DNA of 64,000 nucleotides, taken from positions 21,724,501 through 21,788,500 of the forward strand of contig NC_091094.1 of NCBI RefSeq assembly GCF_024713975.1. Reading direction: 5' to 3'. This stretch comes from Paralichthys olivaceus (Eukaryota; Chordata; Actinopteri; Pleuronectiformes; Paralichthyidae). The position numbers and the translations under genes are program-made. Positions 53,101 through 63,345 of this stretch are shown here, one piece after another (within the stretch, counting starts at the first letter, position 1; each line of letters opens with the position of its first letter). Below the pieces are notes generated by a model. That model saw only the letters and a list, made by a program, of their open reading frames with translations. It was not told where the DNA came from and made no database searches.

Positions 53101-56100
53101 GTCCAGGTGCTGAAATACACTGCAGGCCAGATAAATTATGGCGGCCGTGTGACAGATGATTGGGACAGACGATGTCTGCTGAGTGTGTTGGAGGATTTCT
53201 ATTGTCCTGCTGTTCTCCGTGATGATCATGTCTACTCCTCGTCTGGAGTCTACCGGCAGATAGACACAAGTCTCAATATCAAGGTAAGACATTGGAATAT
53301 AGAGAGCATTTAAGAAGAAGAAGAGATACTTTATTGATCCCTCAAGGGGAAATTCTTTTAGTCATGATAAGATCAGTGTATTGACCTTTGACTACATCTG
53401 TTGGTGTACAAACGTGATACAAGGCAGACGAAGAGCAGAAAGGTGGTGGTTAGGAATAAGGAGATAATGTTTTAATAAGCAGAAACAGTCTGCAATATTT
53501 ATGACCTACATTCAAAAGTTCCCCATAATTCAAATATAAATCAGTCATAAAGCAAACTACTATTTGAATTGCCAGTTAAGATTTCGATCACAAAAATGTG
53601 TGAGCTATTCTGTTATATCTGTGTTTATAACAAAAAAGACCAAATCAGAAAAACCTCAATTGTAAGGAGTTTTAGATTGTTTGAAGAGTTCACAATAACA
53701 AAAACCTTTCTCTCTGTTCCTGCTGAACTCAGGGTTACTTGGAATATTTTCGTGGTTTGCCCATCAATGACACACCTGAGATCTTTGGTCTCCATGACAA
53801 CGCAAACATCAGCTTTGCCCAGAAGGAGACCTTCACCCTGCTGGAAGCCATAGTTTGCCTGCAGCCACGAGCTGTGTCTGCTGGAGGAAAAACTCCAGAG
53901 GAGGTGCAGATATTGATTGATTTTATTTCCTTTGCTCTTCTGTTGTCTTTATAAATGCTAATGTTATGTGAGTACAGTGTATTCAGACCTGTTAGACAGG
54001 TACTTTTACCATTATTTACATTATTAGCTGAATACACAGACAGATACCTGTGGAGTAGCATGTCTGGGATAATGAGTATAGATTTAAATGCAATAATTCT
54101 CTCTGGAGGCCTGGACTGTTGGCTGACACTTGTTATGTTTTTCATTTGTGATCTCTGGTACCATAGATTGTGGAGGAGATTGTGGCGGGCATCTCTGAAA
54201 AGATCCCTCAGCCTTTCAGTGTCCAGGAAGTGATGGAAAAATACCCGGTCCTCTATGAAGAGTCCATGAACACAGTGCTTATCCAGGAAGTCATCAGGTA
54301 ACCTTACATAGTAATCACACAGCAACCCCCTTATATGTCACTCTGCTCGGTAGCTGCAGCTGCAAGTCAAATATTCACTCAGTGACAAAGTAGATTTTTA
54401 TCTGACCTAGAAGCAGGACAAGAAAAATGTAGATTTTCATCAGCAATGGTGGTAAAGACATTACTTTAAGACATCATCAAACTTGGTCTTTTGTTATTGT
54501 TTTGATAGAGAGACCCCCAGCAGCCTGAGAAACTAAATTTATGTTTTAATTCTGATAACTACTGTTTATGGTACAGACATATTTTCATGACAGTAACATG
54601 CCATCTGGTAAGTGGATCCAATGTACACATGTTTGAAATATTTTGATAAAAAGCTAATTTAGCAGGAGGAAACATCTTTGACAATGATCATCTCAAGTAG
54701 CCAGAATAGATAAATGTACTATTATTTCACCTCTGAGGTTAAAAAAATAATAATTAAACGTGAAAGTAGTGGTGTAATATCTTTATTTGAGACAAGTAGC
54801 TGAAATTGTAGCCTTTGAAAGTCTCAGCTCGTAACCATAATTACATGTCTTTGTAATTACACTGTAATAATAGCTTTTTCATTTGTCTGTGTGTGAGCTG
54901 CTGTAGCTTGTCAGCAACTTGTGTAGAGTGAGTTTGGGATGACAGCAATCTCTGAAACTATTTTCTGAGTCATTGGTGCCGATTAACAATAAGAATGAAT
55001 TTCTTTGGTGCTCTGTAAAGGATAAAATTGTCATGAACAATTAATTTCACTTTAATGAAATCCATTTGGCCACTAATATGTTTGTATATTTAGCAGGATT
55101 ATGCAAAAACTACAGGACAGATTACTATGAAAGGCTAGAAACCCAAATAAGTAGAATGGCACTGGGTGTTTACCCTGGACAGGGCCCAACAGTCCTGTAA
55201 TGAAACCACATTTGAATAAACATTTTGGGGGGATCTGCACCAAATTGCACAAACTCATACATATCAAGAGCCATGAATTATTCTCTGAGAAATCAATGAA
55301 AATGTTGTGAAGAAAATTCACGGATCAACCAACAAATTGAATGGGTTCTTCCTTGGGTCTTGCCCACTCCTCCACAACATTTCATGGAAATCTTTTCAGT
55401 TGTTTTTGCATAATCCTGCTAGTCAACAAGCAAACCAACACACAAACAAATGGACAGGAGTGAAAACAACCTTGGCAGAGGTAACAATCTGATATGAGGT
55501 CAGTTTAAATCATGAGTTTATTTTGTGTCTCTCAGATATAACAAACTGCTGGAGGTCATCTCTCAGAGTCTTGGTGACATTGTGAAGGCTCTGAAGGGTT
55601 TAGTGGTGATGTCATCAGAACTGGAGTTAATGTCCAGAAGCCTGTTCAACAACACCGTGCCTGTAATGTGGACGGCCAAGGTAAGACAAACTCACGTCCA
55701 TTATTATCCTTCTGACCCTTCATATCGATCCCAGGAGCTGGTGGTCAGACACCATGTCTCAACCTAAGTTGCATACTTCACAAAACAGTCATATATCAAA
55801 GGTGCATTAATAGCAAATTCATCACAAAATGTAATTATGGTCACTTATAGGGAATAAAATATATTATGAGAATAAAGTGGTACTCTAAGGGGTTTCTATG
55901 GTTTCCCAAGAAACAATGTGATTGGTATTTAAGATTATTTTTTCAGAAAGGAACTCAACTGAGCATGGGTTCTCCCTGCTGCTTATTTCCTCTTTGAATT
56001 CCAACTTTATTCTCATATTATAACCTTTTATTTTGAATTTATTACAAATTCAACTTTATTCTTTTAATATTATTTCTTTCTTCTCAATTATGACTTTATC

Positions 56101-57552
56101 TTGTATTATTGTAATATCTTATTTATTTCTTCAATATGTCATTTTCCATCGTACCATTGACAGTTAGGCTCTTCGTGCTGTTTTTAAAGTGAAACCCTGA
56201 CTCAAACTAATATTCTGAAATCCAGCCAAATCTGACATTTTCTAAAAGACATCACATTCATTGTTTGGTGGTCTAGTACTTTTAGGCTCTGCTTTCTAAG
56301 ATCACACACCTCTTTGATTGACTGTGTATCTCTGCCCCCCCAGGCCTACCCCTCTCTGAAGCCTCTGGCCTCTTGGGTGTCAGACCTGCTTCAGAGAATA
56401 TCTTTCCTACAGACGTGGATCAATGATGGCATTCCACCTGTCTTCTGGATTAGTGGCTTTTTCTTCCCACAGGCTTTTCTCACCGGGACCCTCCAGAACT
56501 ACGCCCGCCGCTGCGGCACCTCCATTGACACAATTGGTTTTGACTTTGAGGTTGGACAGTAGGCTATTTGTCTAGCAATATATGTTACTGCCATTACTTG
56601 TATTTGCAATGAAAATATACTAACTTATATTAAGTACAATGCTACAACACCATGTAATCCCTCCGCCCACAGATAATAGAGAAGCCAGTGTCAGAGATAA
56701 CAGAGAAACCAAATGCTGGCTGCTACATCCATGGTCTTTTCCTGGAGGGCGCCCGCTGGGACAGCGAGGCAGGTCAGCTCACTGAGTCAAGGCCCAAGGA
56801 GCTCCACACAAAAATGTCCATCATTTGGCTGAAACCCAAACCCAACCGCACACCTCCGACCTCCGGGGTCTACATCTGTCCCATCTACAAGACGCTAACA
56901 CGTGCCGGTCAGTACACAAATCTGTAAAGATTCTCAGTCATTAAGGTCATGCCATCTTAATGGGTTAAACAAGTGTACATAGGCAACTGGCAACACAAGC
57001 GAGTCTAGTTGCCTATGTACACTTGTAAAACTCCAGAAGTATGTGTACACAGCATCTGAGCAAGTTTGGATTCATCTATATTACAACAAGCTTAGTTGGG
57101 GCTTCATTTAATTATAAAAAACAAATTAGTTTTCACCGAAGTCTGTGGATCTGCTGCTCTGGTTATGAACTCTGTCGGTGTTGGTGGCCGCTCGCTGGAG
57201 TGTTTGTGTGCATCTCCTTTTGGTGGTTTTATTACTCACCCAGAAATAGACTCCAGTTAGTATCCTGTTTCACGAAGCGTCTGAAAATGCAGCACTGTAT
57301 TTTCCACTCACAGCACACAGCACAACCTTGTGCCGGCACGTTACAAACACTTAACTTAGCACAGGGAAGGAAATGTACAAACTGCTTTCATACCTTCTTT
57401 ATGTCTGAACTGCTCTGTGTGCTTTTGTAGGGACACTCTCCACCACCGGCCATTCCACCAACTACGTGATCTCAGTGGAGCTGCCTACCAATCAAGATCA
57501 GAGACACTGGATCAAGCGGGGAGTCGCCCTCATATGTGCACTGGACTACTGA
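25436..57552 (+). CDS. dnah1: Dynein axonemal heavy chain 1
   Basis: ATP-driven motor heavy chain of a ciliary/flagellar inner dynein arm. I reconstructed 79 coding exons totalling 12,669 nt and 4,222 aa, with every junction in phase and one stop (57550-57552); human DNAH1 is about 4,265 aa. Exons are listed in the domain entries that follow. Order: tail, linker, AAA1-AAA4, coiled-coil stalk with microtubule-binding domain, AAA5, AAA6, C-terminal domain. P-loops: GPAGTGKT 1541-1548 (AAA1), GPSGSGKT 1822-1829 (AAA2), GPTGTGKT 2187-2194 (AAA3), GVGGSGRQS 2543-2551 (AAA4). The C-terminus [12 protein letters not shown] and the block [19 protein letters not shown] favour DNAH1 over DNAH3, DNAH7 or DNAH12. 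Exons 1-3 are less certain than the rest. Two introns use GC donors (after exons 53 and 67). Human DNAH1 defects cause sperm-flagellum malformation. Confidence 0.96.
25626..26489. mobile_element. piggyBac-like non-autonomous element in dnah1 intron 1
   Basis: An 864-bp element bounded by perfect 19-bp inverted repeats, TTAACCCTTTGATACACAA at 25626-25644 and its exact complement at 26471-26489. Both outer ends are the TTAA tetranucleotide, the target of piggyBac transposases. Just inside the right end, GGGTCATTTTTGACCC is a small palindrome also seen in fish piggyBac-type MITEs. No transposase-like frame is present, so it would need a helper. The intact ends suggest fairly recent insertion. 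Confidence 0.8.
27710..27719 (+). repeat. dnah1: G10 run inside dnah1 coding exon 4
   Basis: Ten consecutive G bases within coding sequence, read CGG GGG GGG GGT (Arg-Gly-Gly-Gly). The frame is correct only at this length: upstream FKTSPEHC and downstream [15 protein letters not shown] are both in phase. Confidence 0.85.
31310..31720. mobile_element. Degraded CAGTGGTGGA-type repeat in dnah1 intron 14
   Basis: Phrases TTTTACTAAAGCAAAAGTAAG and CCTGCATTAACTC near the left and GTTACTTTCCATCGCTGG near the right (complement CCAGCGATGGAAAGTAAC) match the two ends of the fish family also seen at 14338. Interior is diverged. Confidence 0.45.
32256..32304. repeat. Perfect 22-bp inverted repeat in dnah1 intron 16
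   Basis: Arms 32256-32277 and 32283-32304 are exact complements with a 5-nt loop (TACTG), ending 58 bp before exon 17. The left arm starts ACTCAAAGCCC and the right arm ends GGGCTTTGAGT. It is preceded by a short TA run. No MITE-like wider symmetry was seen. Confidence 0.9.
34481..34590. repeat. CA/CACACACT microsatellite at dnah1 exon 21 donor
   Basis: A (CA)n tract of about 60 bp followed by CACACT-type units, starting 8 bp after the end of exon 21 (34472). The donor itself reads GTACAG. Confidence 0.95.
36601..38173 (+). other. dnah1: dnah1 exons 29-34: AAA1
   Basis: Exons 36601-36789, 36897-37002, 37302-37415, 37505-37654, 37774-37860, 37987-38173; residues about 1522-1800. AAA1 is the main ATP-hydrolysing site. 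Walker A GPAGTGKT is at 1541-1548. The Walker B stretch ACFDEFNRI is in exon 30. Conserved blocks [19 protein letters not shown] and [12 protein letters not shown] follow. All catalytic elements look intact. Confidence 0.95.
38257..40196 (+). other. dnah1: dnah1 exons 35-42: AAA2
   Basis: Exons 38257-38348, 38457-38611, 38719-38896, 38979-39173, 39271-39390, 39556-39714, 39832-39939, 40056-40196; residues about 1800-2182. Walker A GPSGSGKT is at 1822-1829. AAA2 binds nucleotide structurally in axonemal dyneins. Exon 41 encodes a strongly acidic run, [11 protein letters not shown], before the AAA2-AAA3 junction, as in human DNAH1, which also has an acidic stretch there. Confidence 0.93.
40424..42540 (+). 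other. dnah1: dnah1 exons 43-48: AAA3
   Basis: Exons 40424-40584, 40669-40826, 41311-41484, 41604-41633, 41898-42076, 42310-42540; residues about 2183-2493. Walker A GPTGTGKT is at 2187-2194; the Walker B-like stretch [11 protein letters not shown] is in exon 44. Exon 46 is a 30-nt microexon encoding about ten residues ([10 protein letters not shown]). The flanking introns are both phase 1, so skipping it would leave the frame open. Confidence 0.92.
42854..45044 (+). other. dnah1: dnah1 exons 49-53: AAA4
   Basis: Exons 42854-43050, 43213-43348, 43548-43756, 43872-44043, 44853-45044; residues about 2494-2795. The P-loop GVGGSGRQS (2543-2551) has Arg where other modules have Lys, which is usual for dynein AAA4. 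Exon 53 ends in GGT CTG GAC AAG and is followed by GCAAGG, a GC donor. Confidence 0.92.
44055..44150. repeat. GT microsatellite at dnah1 exon 52 donor
   Basis: A (GT)n tract with TTTGT interruptions, beginning about 12 bp past the end of exon 52 (44043). Donor sequence GTGAGG. Confidence 0.95.
45045..45046 (+). other. dnah1: GC splice donor, dnah1 intron 53
   Basis: Exon 53 ends at AAG and the intron starts GCAAGG, a good match to the AG|GCAAGT consensus of GC-AG introns. Joining to exon 54 at 45212 (acceptor CTGTAG) restores GLDK-LLRTAED, the expected coiled-coil sequence. No nearby GT donor keeps that join. Confidence 0.85.
45212..46982 (+). other. dnah1: dnah1 exons 54-58: stalk and microtubule-binding domain
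   Basis: Exons 45212-45322, 45897-46082, 46174-46365, 46531-46698, 46791-46982; residues 2796-3078. Exons 54-55 encode the ascending helix CC1, rich in Glu/Ala/Lys ([12 protein letters not shown]). Exons 56-57 (2895-3014) encode the globular microtubule-binding tip, with [12 protein letters not shown] and [15 protein letters not shown]. Exon 58 (3015-3078) is the descending helix CC2. Confidence 0.94.
47026..47056. repeat. 31-bp sequence shared with 53426-53456
   Basis: Starts AGACGAAGAGCAGAAAGG and is identical over 31 bp to 53426-53456, same orientation. Both copies are in dnah1 introns (58 and 73). Flanks do not match. The origin is unknown; it may be a fragment of a transposable element. 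Confidence 0.8.
47080..47195 (-). mobile_element. Fragment of the CCAAGGAGGTTATG repeat family
   Basis: In dnah1 intron 58, reverse orientation: it contains CAGTAGTTTTTGTTAATC and ATGGACAGGGGTGAAAAC and ends CTTGGCGGAG, the complement of the repeat start. Related to 22105-22403. Confidence 0.55.
47375..49791 (+). other. dnah1: dnah1 exons 59-66: AAA5 region
   Basis: Exons 47375-47506, 47655-47780, 47956-48075, 48206-48355, 48449-48609, 48924-49149, 49290-49485, 49640-49791; residues about 3079-3499. Contains [46 protein letters not shown] and [23 protein letters not shown]5 does not bind ATP; it carries the buttress that braces the stalk. Confidence 0.92.
50107..50108 (+). other. dnah1: GC splice donor, dnah1 intron 67
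   Basis: Exon 67 ends CAC AG and the intron starts GCAAAC. Joining to 50204 (acceptor CCCACAG) restores [10 protein letters not shown] in the right frame. A downstream GT (within GTTAAC) would shift the frame of exon 68, so GC is preferred. Confidence 0.75.
52164..52521 (+). mobile_element. MITE with TTAAAGGT ends, copy 1
   Basis: About 358 bp in dnah1 intron 71. Left end TTAAAGGTACAATGTGTA; right end is the complement of TTAAAGGTCCAGTGTGTAAG. Interior includes GCAGCTGAACACCCC and GTAGCCTCTGTAGAGAGGG. A second copy in opposite orientation lies at 59193-59565. No coding capacity. Confidence 0.85.
53324..53358. mobile_element. Fish retroposon 3' tail motif
   Basis: AGATACTTTATTGATCCC followed by AAGGGGAAATTC is a tail phrase common at the ends of fish LINE/SINE copies. 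Only the tail is recognisable here, in dnah1 intron 73; the element class is not certain. Confidence 0.5.
53426..53456. repeat. 31-bp sequence shared with 47026-47056
   Basis: Second copy of the identical 31-bp segment, in dnah1 intron 73, about 70 bp after the retroposon tail motif. Confidence 0.8.
55089..55487 (-). mobile_element. Composite copy of the CCAAGGAGGTTATG repeat family
   Basis: In dnah1 intron 75. A short forward piece (AGCAGGATTATGCAAAAAC, about 55092) is followed by a nearly complete reverse copy: GGGCCCAACAGTCC, CATGAATTATTCTCTGAG, TTTGCATAATCCTGCTAG, ATGGACAGGAGTGAAAAC, CTTGGCAGAGG. This suggests nested or tandem insertion. Confidence 0.6.
56969..57026. repeat. Perfect 20-bp inverted repeat in the last dnah1 intron
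   Basis: Arms ACAAGTGTACATAGGCAACT (56969-56988) and its exact complement (57007-57026), separated by 18 nt. It lies 62 bp after exon 78. In RNA it would form a 20-bp stem. Confidence 0.9.
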
Positions 57553-58299
57553 ACACACACAAAGTGTGATGATTCTGTGTTGTCCCTAGTTTTACAATAT
57601 TCTTATAATCTTTGTATTCCCTCTGCAAAGGAGGTTATTATTTAATCTTTCTCATTTATCTTTATAAGCAGGATTACACAAAAGATTTTTGTGAAATTTC
57701 GTGGAGGGGTGGGGCTCGACTCAAGGAAGAAGTCTTTGCCGCTGATGGGGGAATTTTTTTGACATTTTATTTTATATCACACCATAGGGCATTTTTGACA
57801 TTTCTTTGATTTCTTAGAGAGAAAAACAAAAAAACAATTCTGATTAAAAAAGAATGACATTGCTCTCTACTGGGTGAAATTTGGGTTTTTCATTTATTGC
57901 TTTGATGAAAAATCACCTGTTTTGAGGGAATCTGTTTCAGTAGTTTATAAGATAAAGTTACATAACTTTTTTAGGACAAAATCAGATCTGCTCTCCCCTT
58001 GACTCTCTCCAGCTGAGACCATTCATCTCCTCTGAACACTGAACTAATGCACACACACGGTCTGCTCCTTTAAGGCAGCCTCACGGGTTTATCTGAGAGA
58101 AATGACTTAACTGAAGGAGGGTGGTGCTTGTACCAAAAGTGACAGTGAGTGTCCATGTGAATACAACCAGAAGGACTCAGACTATCATCACCACAGTGAG
58201 CAGACATCTCTCTGACGGGAGTTCAAATTTCTCTCTTTCTGATGTGCGGGATTATTTGGGTTTCTCTTTGACTGGTTAAGTTGACAGCGCAATAGGACT

Positions 58300-58300
<1 letters not shown>
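57553..58300 (+). other. dnah1 3' end and dnah1-mapkapk3 intergenic DNA
   Basis: Only 1.0 kb separates the dnah1 stop from the mapkapk3 start, in tandem. No AATAAA was found close to the stop; ATTAAA at 57843-57848 is a possible poly(A) signal. Positions 57615-57840 look like a diverged copy of the CCAAGGAGGTTATG repeat (CTCTGCAAAGGAGGTTATT, AAGCAGGATTACAC, GGGCATTTTTGACATTTC), so dnah1 may end its transcript inside a repeat. Confidence 0.5.
57615..57840 (+). mobile_element. Diverged CCAAGGAGGTTATG-family copy
   Basis: Begins TTCCCTCTGCAAAGGAGG and includes AAGCAGGATTACACAAAAG and GACATTTCTTTGATTTC, in the same orientation as the copy at 22105. Confidence 0.55.
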
Positions 58301-58922
<622 letters not shown>

Positions 58923-59192
58923 TGACAGAGCCTCTGAACCCAAACTGAGTTATTCTCACATGTGCACTTACAGCTGTAGATGAGTTTCATCAAATGATCA
59001 GACTTTTCTAATCAGATGACTGATACAAATGGCACTCTCATAGTACAGTATGATCATGTTTTGGGAAAATCTCTATATGCATTTGTTTGAATTTAGACCC
59101 ACAGTTTTCCTTTGGATTATAACAGTTTAAAGTTACATATGAGGGGTTATAAATATTAAGATCGGTGCAAAAATGCTATTGGCTTTTGTTAT

Positions 59193-59565
59193 TTAAAGGT
59201 CCAATGTGTAAGATTTAGGTGAAAGGGAACTATTGGCAGAAACTTAATGTAGAATAATCCTCATGATGTTCTCACTAGTTCATTTCATCTCAATTGTATG
59301 AATTCTAGTTTCTTTACCCCAGAAAAGGCCCTTGATATTTAAATACTTTATCAAGGGGACCCTCTCTACAGAGGCCGCCATGTTTTTTTACATTAGTCCA
59401 GACTGGACAAACTAAACACCTTTTGAGTTTTTATGACAATTGAAGCTTCCACAGGTTCTTTTTCATGTTTGGAAGGAGAGAGTGAGGGTTAGGGTGAGGG
59501 GTGTTCAGCTGCAACATGCAATTTCAACACTAGATATCACAAAATTCTACACACTGTACCTTTAA
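59193..59565 (-). mobile_element. MITE with TTAAAGGT ends, copy 2 (inverted)
   Basis: About 373 bp, starting TTAAAGGTCCAATGTGTAAG and ending in the complement of TTAAAGGTACAGTGTGTAG. Same family as 52164-52521 in opposite orientation; interior CAGCTGCAACATGCAATTTC mirrors copy 1. Confidence 0.85.
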
Positions 59566-59626
59566 GGGATCGTTCACCCAAAAATGACTTAGTGGTGAGT
59601 GGATAATGAGTGAACTATCCCTTTAA
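59562..59626. mobile_element. 65-bp deletion derivative of a GGGATAGTTCACCC MITE
   Basis: TTAAGGGATCGTTCACCCAA at the left and the complement of TTAAAGGGATAGTTCAC at the right (59610-59626). It shares its left TTTAA with the right end of the preceding MITE, so the two abut with no spacer. The family is common in fish; this copy has lost nearly all its interior. Confidence 0.65.
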
Positions 59627-59984
59627 CTCTTCAACAGGTGTTATCTTTATGTTTAAGAGTTGGAAACTGTTGCCATCTTTGAGTACTTTGACCTTGAGGT
59701 CAGATTAGCGTCACAGACTTACACAGTCTTGTGCACAGATCCACACTCAAACCGCCTGTTAATGTTGGTTTATTTCTGACTGGTACTCGTGCTTAGGTAT
59801 CTGGCTGTATGAGTGCCTTTAACGCTCATCATGTTTTTCATGTGAGCAGGCTGAATGCCAGCTTTGCTTCTTGGAAGTTCACAAGAACGTTGTGTGTTGC
59901 GTGGCTGCCCATCCGGTGACATGCTACACTGCCTCACAAATGTGGATCGTGACACCTTATCCTAGAAATAGCTGAAAACCCACC

Positions 59985-59986
<2 letters not shown>

Positions 59987-60033
<47 letters not shown>

Positions 60034-60050
60034 ACACACACATACACATA
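59987..60050. repeat. CA microsatellite
   Basis: (CA)n with three CATACA interruptions toward the right end, in mapkapk3 intron 1. Confidence 0.95.
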
Positions 60051-62441
60051 GGCAAGTGCGCACGTGCAGGTCATCATAGCTTCCACCTGTCACGACTGGG
60101 CGAGAGACTGAGAGAGATTTACTGCTTTACAGTAATCCATCTGGAGCTGAGCTGCCAAACCCGGCAGCCGCAGCAGTGTCACAGGCAGAGCTGTGGACCC
60201 GGGAATAGGAAGACATGACACAAGAGGAGAAAGAGAGATAAAGTGCAGCAGATCAAAGGAAGTCAAAGAGAAAAGATGAAGGGCAAAAGGTACAAGGCTA
60301 GATGGCATCATGTCAGAGAGGGAAACAATCACAATGGGCCATGGTGATCCTATCTTTGAGAGAAAACCCCACAAACCCACTGCACTCAGCCTCTGAACCT
60401 CCGCTGCTCCTAACATGTTGTAGGAAAGATAAAGGAAACTTCACAATTCAGTCTCTTAAGCAGCTTTTATTGGCGTCTTTGTTGGTCTGTGTGTGAATGG
60501 GAATTCACTGGACCAGGTGACAGCTTTTTAAATATTTTTCCAAGACACAATATTGCTTTATTTTTAATCTCAAGGCAAATAGAAAGCTGAAAGAAGTAAT
60601 CGAATGTGTTTGATTTGGAGTGGTGGGGGTGTGTGGGGATTTAACCGCTGGCTTTTTAATTAAGTGTTGCTCTGAGCACTAAACGTAATAAATGGATATA
60701 GGTTTAATCCACTTTGCAGCAGAGCTGGAGGGGAGCCATCCGTTTAATGTGATTCAGTCACAGTCATTATACGTTTCTTTTAACTGGGATTTGTCTGAGT
60801 CCAGGGAGGAGAGGTGGACCCTGAGAACCTGGCGGTGCTTGATAGTTGTCTCGAGATCCACCATAACTTCTTAATACCACTAGGTGCATGAAATTGGCAG
60901 CTAATTGTTCCATCTTAGCTTATGAAGTGTCTTCAAGTTTGATGTATAAGCTAAAGCTCTCTGTGCAGGCTTCCATTCAAAGCTAAAATTTTCCATTCAC
61001 TGTGTTTGCGTATGTTCACCTTAGTGGTCAGCCCACTGGTATGTGACTGACACATCTGGGTTTCCTCACAGGGACCTGAGTGGTTTGGTCTGACCGTGCA
61101 TGGAAGAGATTTTTAGTTGAAAAAAAGACTTGCTCCAGGCAGCCGGTGCTTTTAAGCAAGTTAATCAGTCTCAGAGGTTTGAGGCTTATAAATCTACACT
61201 GACTCTCAGGCCTCAGCTGTTGTTGTGCAATTCAAGCCCATTATCTGCTTGGATTGTAGCACTGAGGAAATGTGCAGCGGTCCTGAAGCAATGAGGAGGT
61301 GGTCTTGGACGAGTGTCTCAATTTTTAACCTCATTAACCTTTGTGGCTGAGGATCTTAGTTCAAAAGAGCTTTGTTGGCATGAATCACTTTTGCTCTCTG
61401 TTCAGCTTAAACAGAACTTTTATGTTTTCATTGTCCTGCTGGGACGTTCAGTAACAATTTCACTTCCTCACAAAATGGTGAGACCTATATATTTTGTTGA
61501 CATTTAAATTATCCAAGATTTTTGCAACAATGTTCAAACCCAGAGAAATCCCCAATTTTATTTGAGTGACTGGGACGTTTTATTTGGTCGCCTTTTCATT
61601 GAGTCATAATAGCTTTACCTGTGGCTTTTCCATTCTCTGCGTCTGGGGCAAACGACGCTTGACGAAGGAAAAACACCCTGCTGCGGAACTTGAATGAAAC
61701 ACATCACCTCATCCATACACATGATTTGCGTGGTGCCACCTAGATTTCCATGGTGGAAACAACAACTATCATGACCCCAGGCTGCATCATAGTCCTTTGT
61801 TATAAATCTAAATAACAAAGCACTTAGCAGCTGAATTTAAAATACTATATGTTAAAGTTTTTTAAATTATTAAGTATATAAGTAAACATATATATATATA
61901 TACATATTCTTGCAGGATGGCTCTTGGGGATAGCACTGTTGATTGGTCCACCACTGAAATATCTTAAGATCTATCGGACATATTACAGATACTTATGGAG
62001 CCCAGGGGATGAATCCTACTGAGATAATTAACAACCGTTTTTTACATGAAATATCTTAACAGCTTTTGCTGTTAAATGAATGTCCATTAATGAATTGTTA
62101 CCATGGCAATCTTTTAACTGTTCATCAGGTTATAATTTGAATTTCTATTTTGGTTTATATTCAAATATCTGCAGAACAAATGACTGATTGCCGTCAGCCT
62201 AAGCTGTACATCCTCTTTAGTAGCAGTAACAATGCTAGCATGCTGACGAGCTAAACTGACATGGTTAACGTATGGGCACTGTGATCTGTTCACATGTTGG
62301 CATTTAGCTCAAAGCTTTGCCAGATCTGCTAGTATGGCTGTAGATTCTTTGGTTATAAACCAGAAGGAGCAGTGATATGTTAGTGTTATTATTGACTTGC
62401 TATATTTTCTATCATTGATTAACTATACCACTTTGATGTAT

Positions 62442-62442
<1 letters not shown>

Positions 62443-62480
<38 letters not shown>
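62443..62480. repeat. GT microsatellite
   Basis: Uninterrupted (TG)n of about 38 bp in mapkapk3 intron 1. Confidence 0.95.
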
Positions 62481-62482
<2 letters not shown>

Positions 62483-63067
62483 AATCTCTGATTGGTGTTG
62501 TGATGAGGTTGATTGGTTTAGATCAGGTAATCTATCAGTGTTCATTCAGTCTCCATGATGTGGCCTCACATAAGAATCCAAAGTCCATCAGATTAACTAA
62601 ATGCATCATTCAAACAATCACCTCTCTTGTGTTTTATATGTGTGTTTATTCCACACAGACTTCTTTTATTACAGCCAATTCATTTTCACTGCCGGCTCAC
62701 ATGCTGTCTGCTGTGATTAAAGTCATAAAGATATAAATGGTGGAGCAGAAACAACCCTGCTCACCTTGTTCCGTGGGCGCTGAATAAAAAAGGAGGCACG
62801 TAGTAGCCGATCAGAAGAGTCATTCACCGGAAACCTTCAACTTCTACTTTCAACACCCTCCTGTTCTCTGAACTCCTCACTTCCTCTTTATCATTAGTGA
62901 GTGAAACACAACGTTACAGTTTGAAGGAGTTATTTGTGACACTTGGAATTTCCTGAAAACATGAAAGTATTGTCATTTCCACAGAAAACAACTGAATCTG
63001 AAGTGTTTTCTCTAATAACAACCTGGATCAGTCAAGGCATGTTAAACAGATTACGTGTGGTGACTTG

Positions 63068-63070
<3 letters not shown>

Positions 63071-63121
<51 letters not shown>
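63071..63121. repeat. GT microsatellite
   Basis: Uninterrupted (GT)n of about 50 bp followed by GAGTGAGTGA, in mapkapk3 intron 1. Confidence 0.95.
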
Positions 63122-63123
<2 letters not shown>

Positions 63124-63287
63124 TGAGTGACATGAATGAGTCAGTCAACCTCTCTGTGTGTTATGTAGTCCAGGCTGGCACTTTGAGCAGATCGGCCTTG
63201 TGAACAGCAGGAGATCACTTCATCACTGTCACATCCAGAAATACACACTGACTGAAAACATGTGCTATGTCAAGGTCTGCCACCTGC

Positions 63288-63291
<4 letters not shown>

Positions 63292-63344
<53 letters not shown>
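63292..63344. repeat. GT microsatellite
   Basis: Uninterrupted (GT)n of about 52 bp, 170 bp after the previous tract. Confidence 0.95.

Positions 63345-63345
<1 letters not shown>

Larger units (their letters stand above)
49910..57552 (+). other. dnah1: dnah1 exons 67-79: AAA6 and C-terminal domain
   Basis: Exons 49910-50106, 50204-50348, 50665-50823, 51331-51462, 51902-52072, 52622-52801, 53107-53283, 53733-53903, 54167-54297, 55536-55680, 56344-56550, 56673-56907, 57431-57552; residues about 3500-4222. Blocks include [52 protein letters not shown] and [15 protein letters not shown]. The C-terminal domain stacks on the ring and modulates processivity. Intron 67 has a GC donor. Confidence 0.94.

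Noticed and set aside
53735-54325. 196-aa minus-strand open frame
   Set aside because: It overlaps dnah1 exons 74-75 and their intron in antisense; no recognisable product.
36601-57552. DNAH3, DNAH7 or DNAH12 identity
   Set aside because: Those end in ...GVALLCQLD-type sequences; here the end is [10 protein letters not shown] and the preceding block YKTLTRAG is DNAH1-like throughout.
58923-58925. TGA after MAPKAPK frame read as a short 121-aa protein end
   Set aside because: The kinase N-lobe stops mid-domain; sequence after 58868 ([10 protein letters not shown]) is intronic beyond a family-conserved exon junction.
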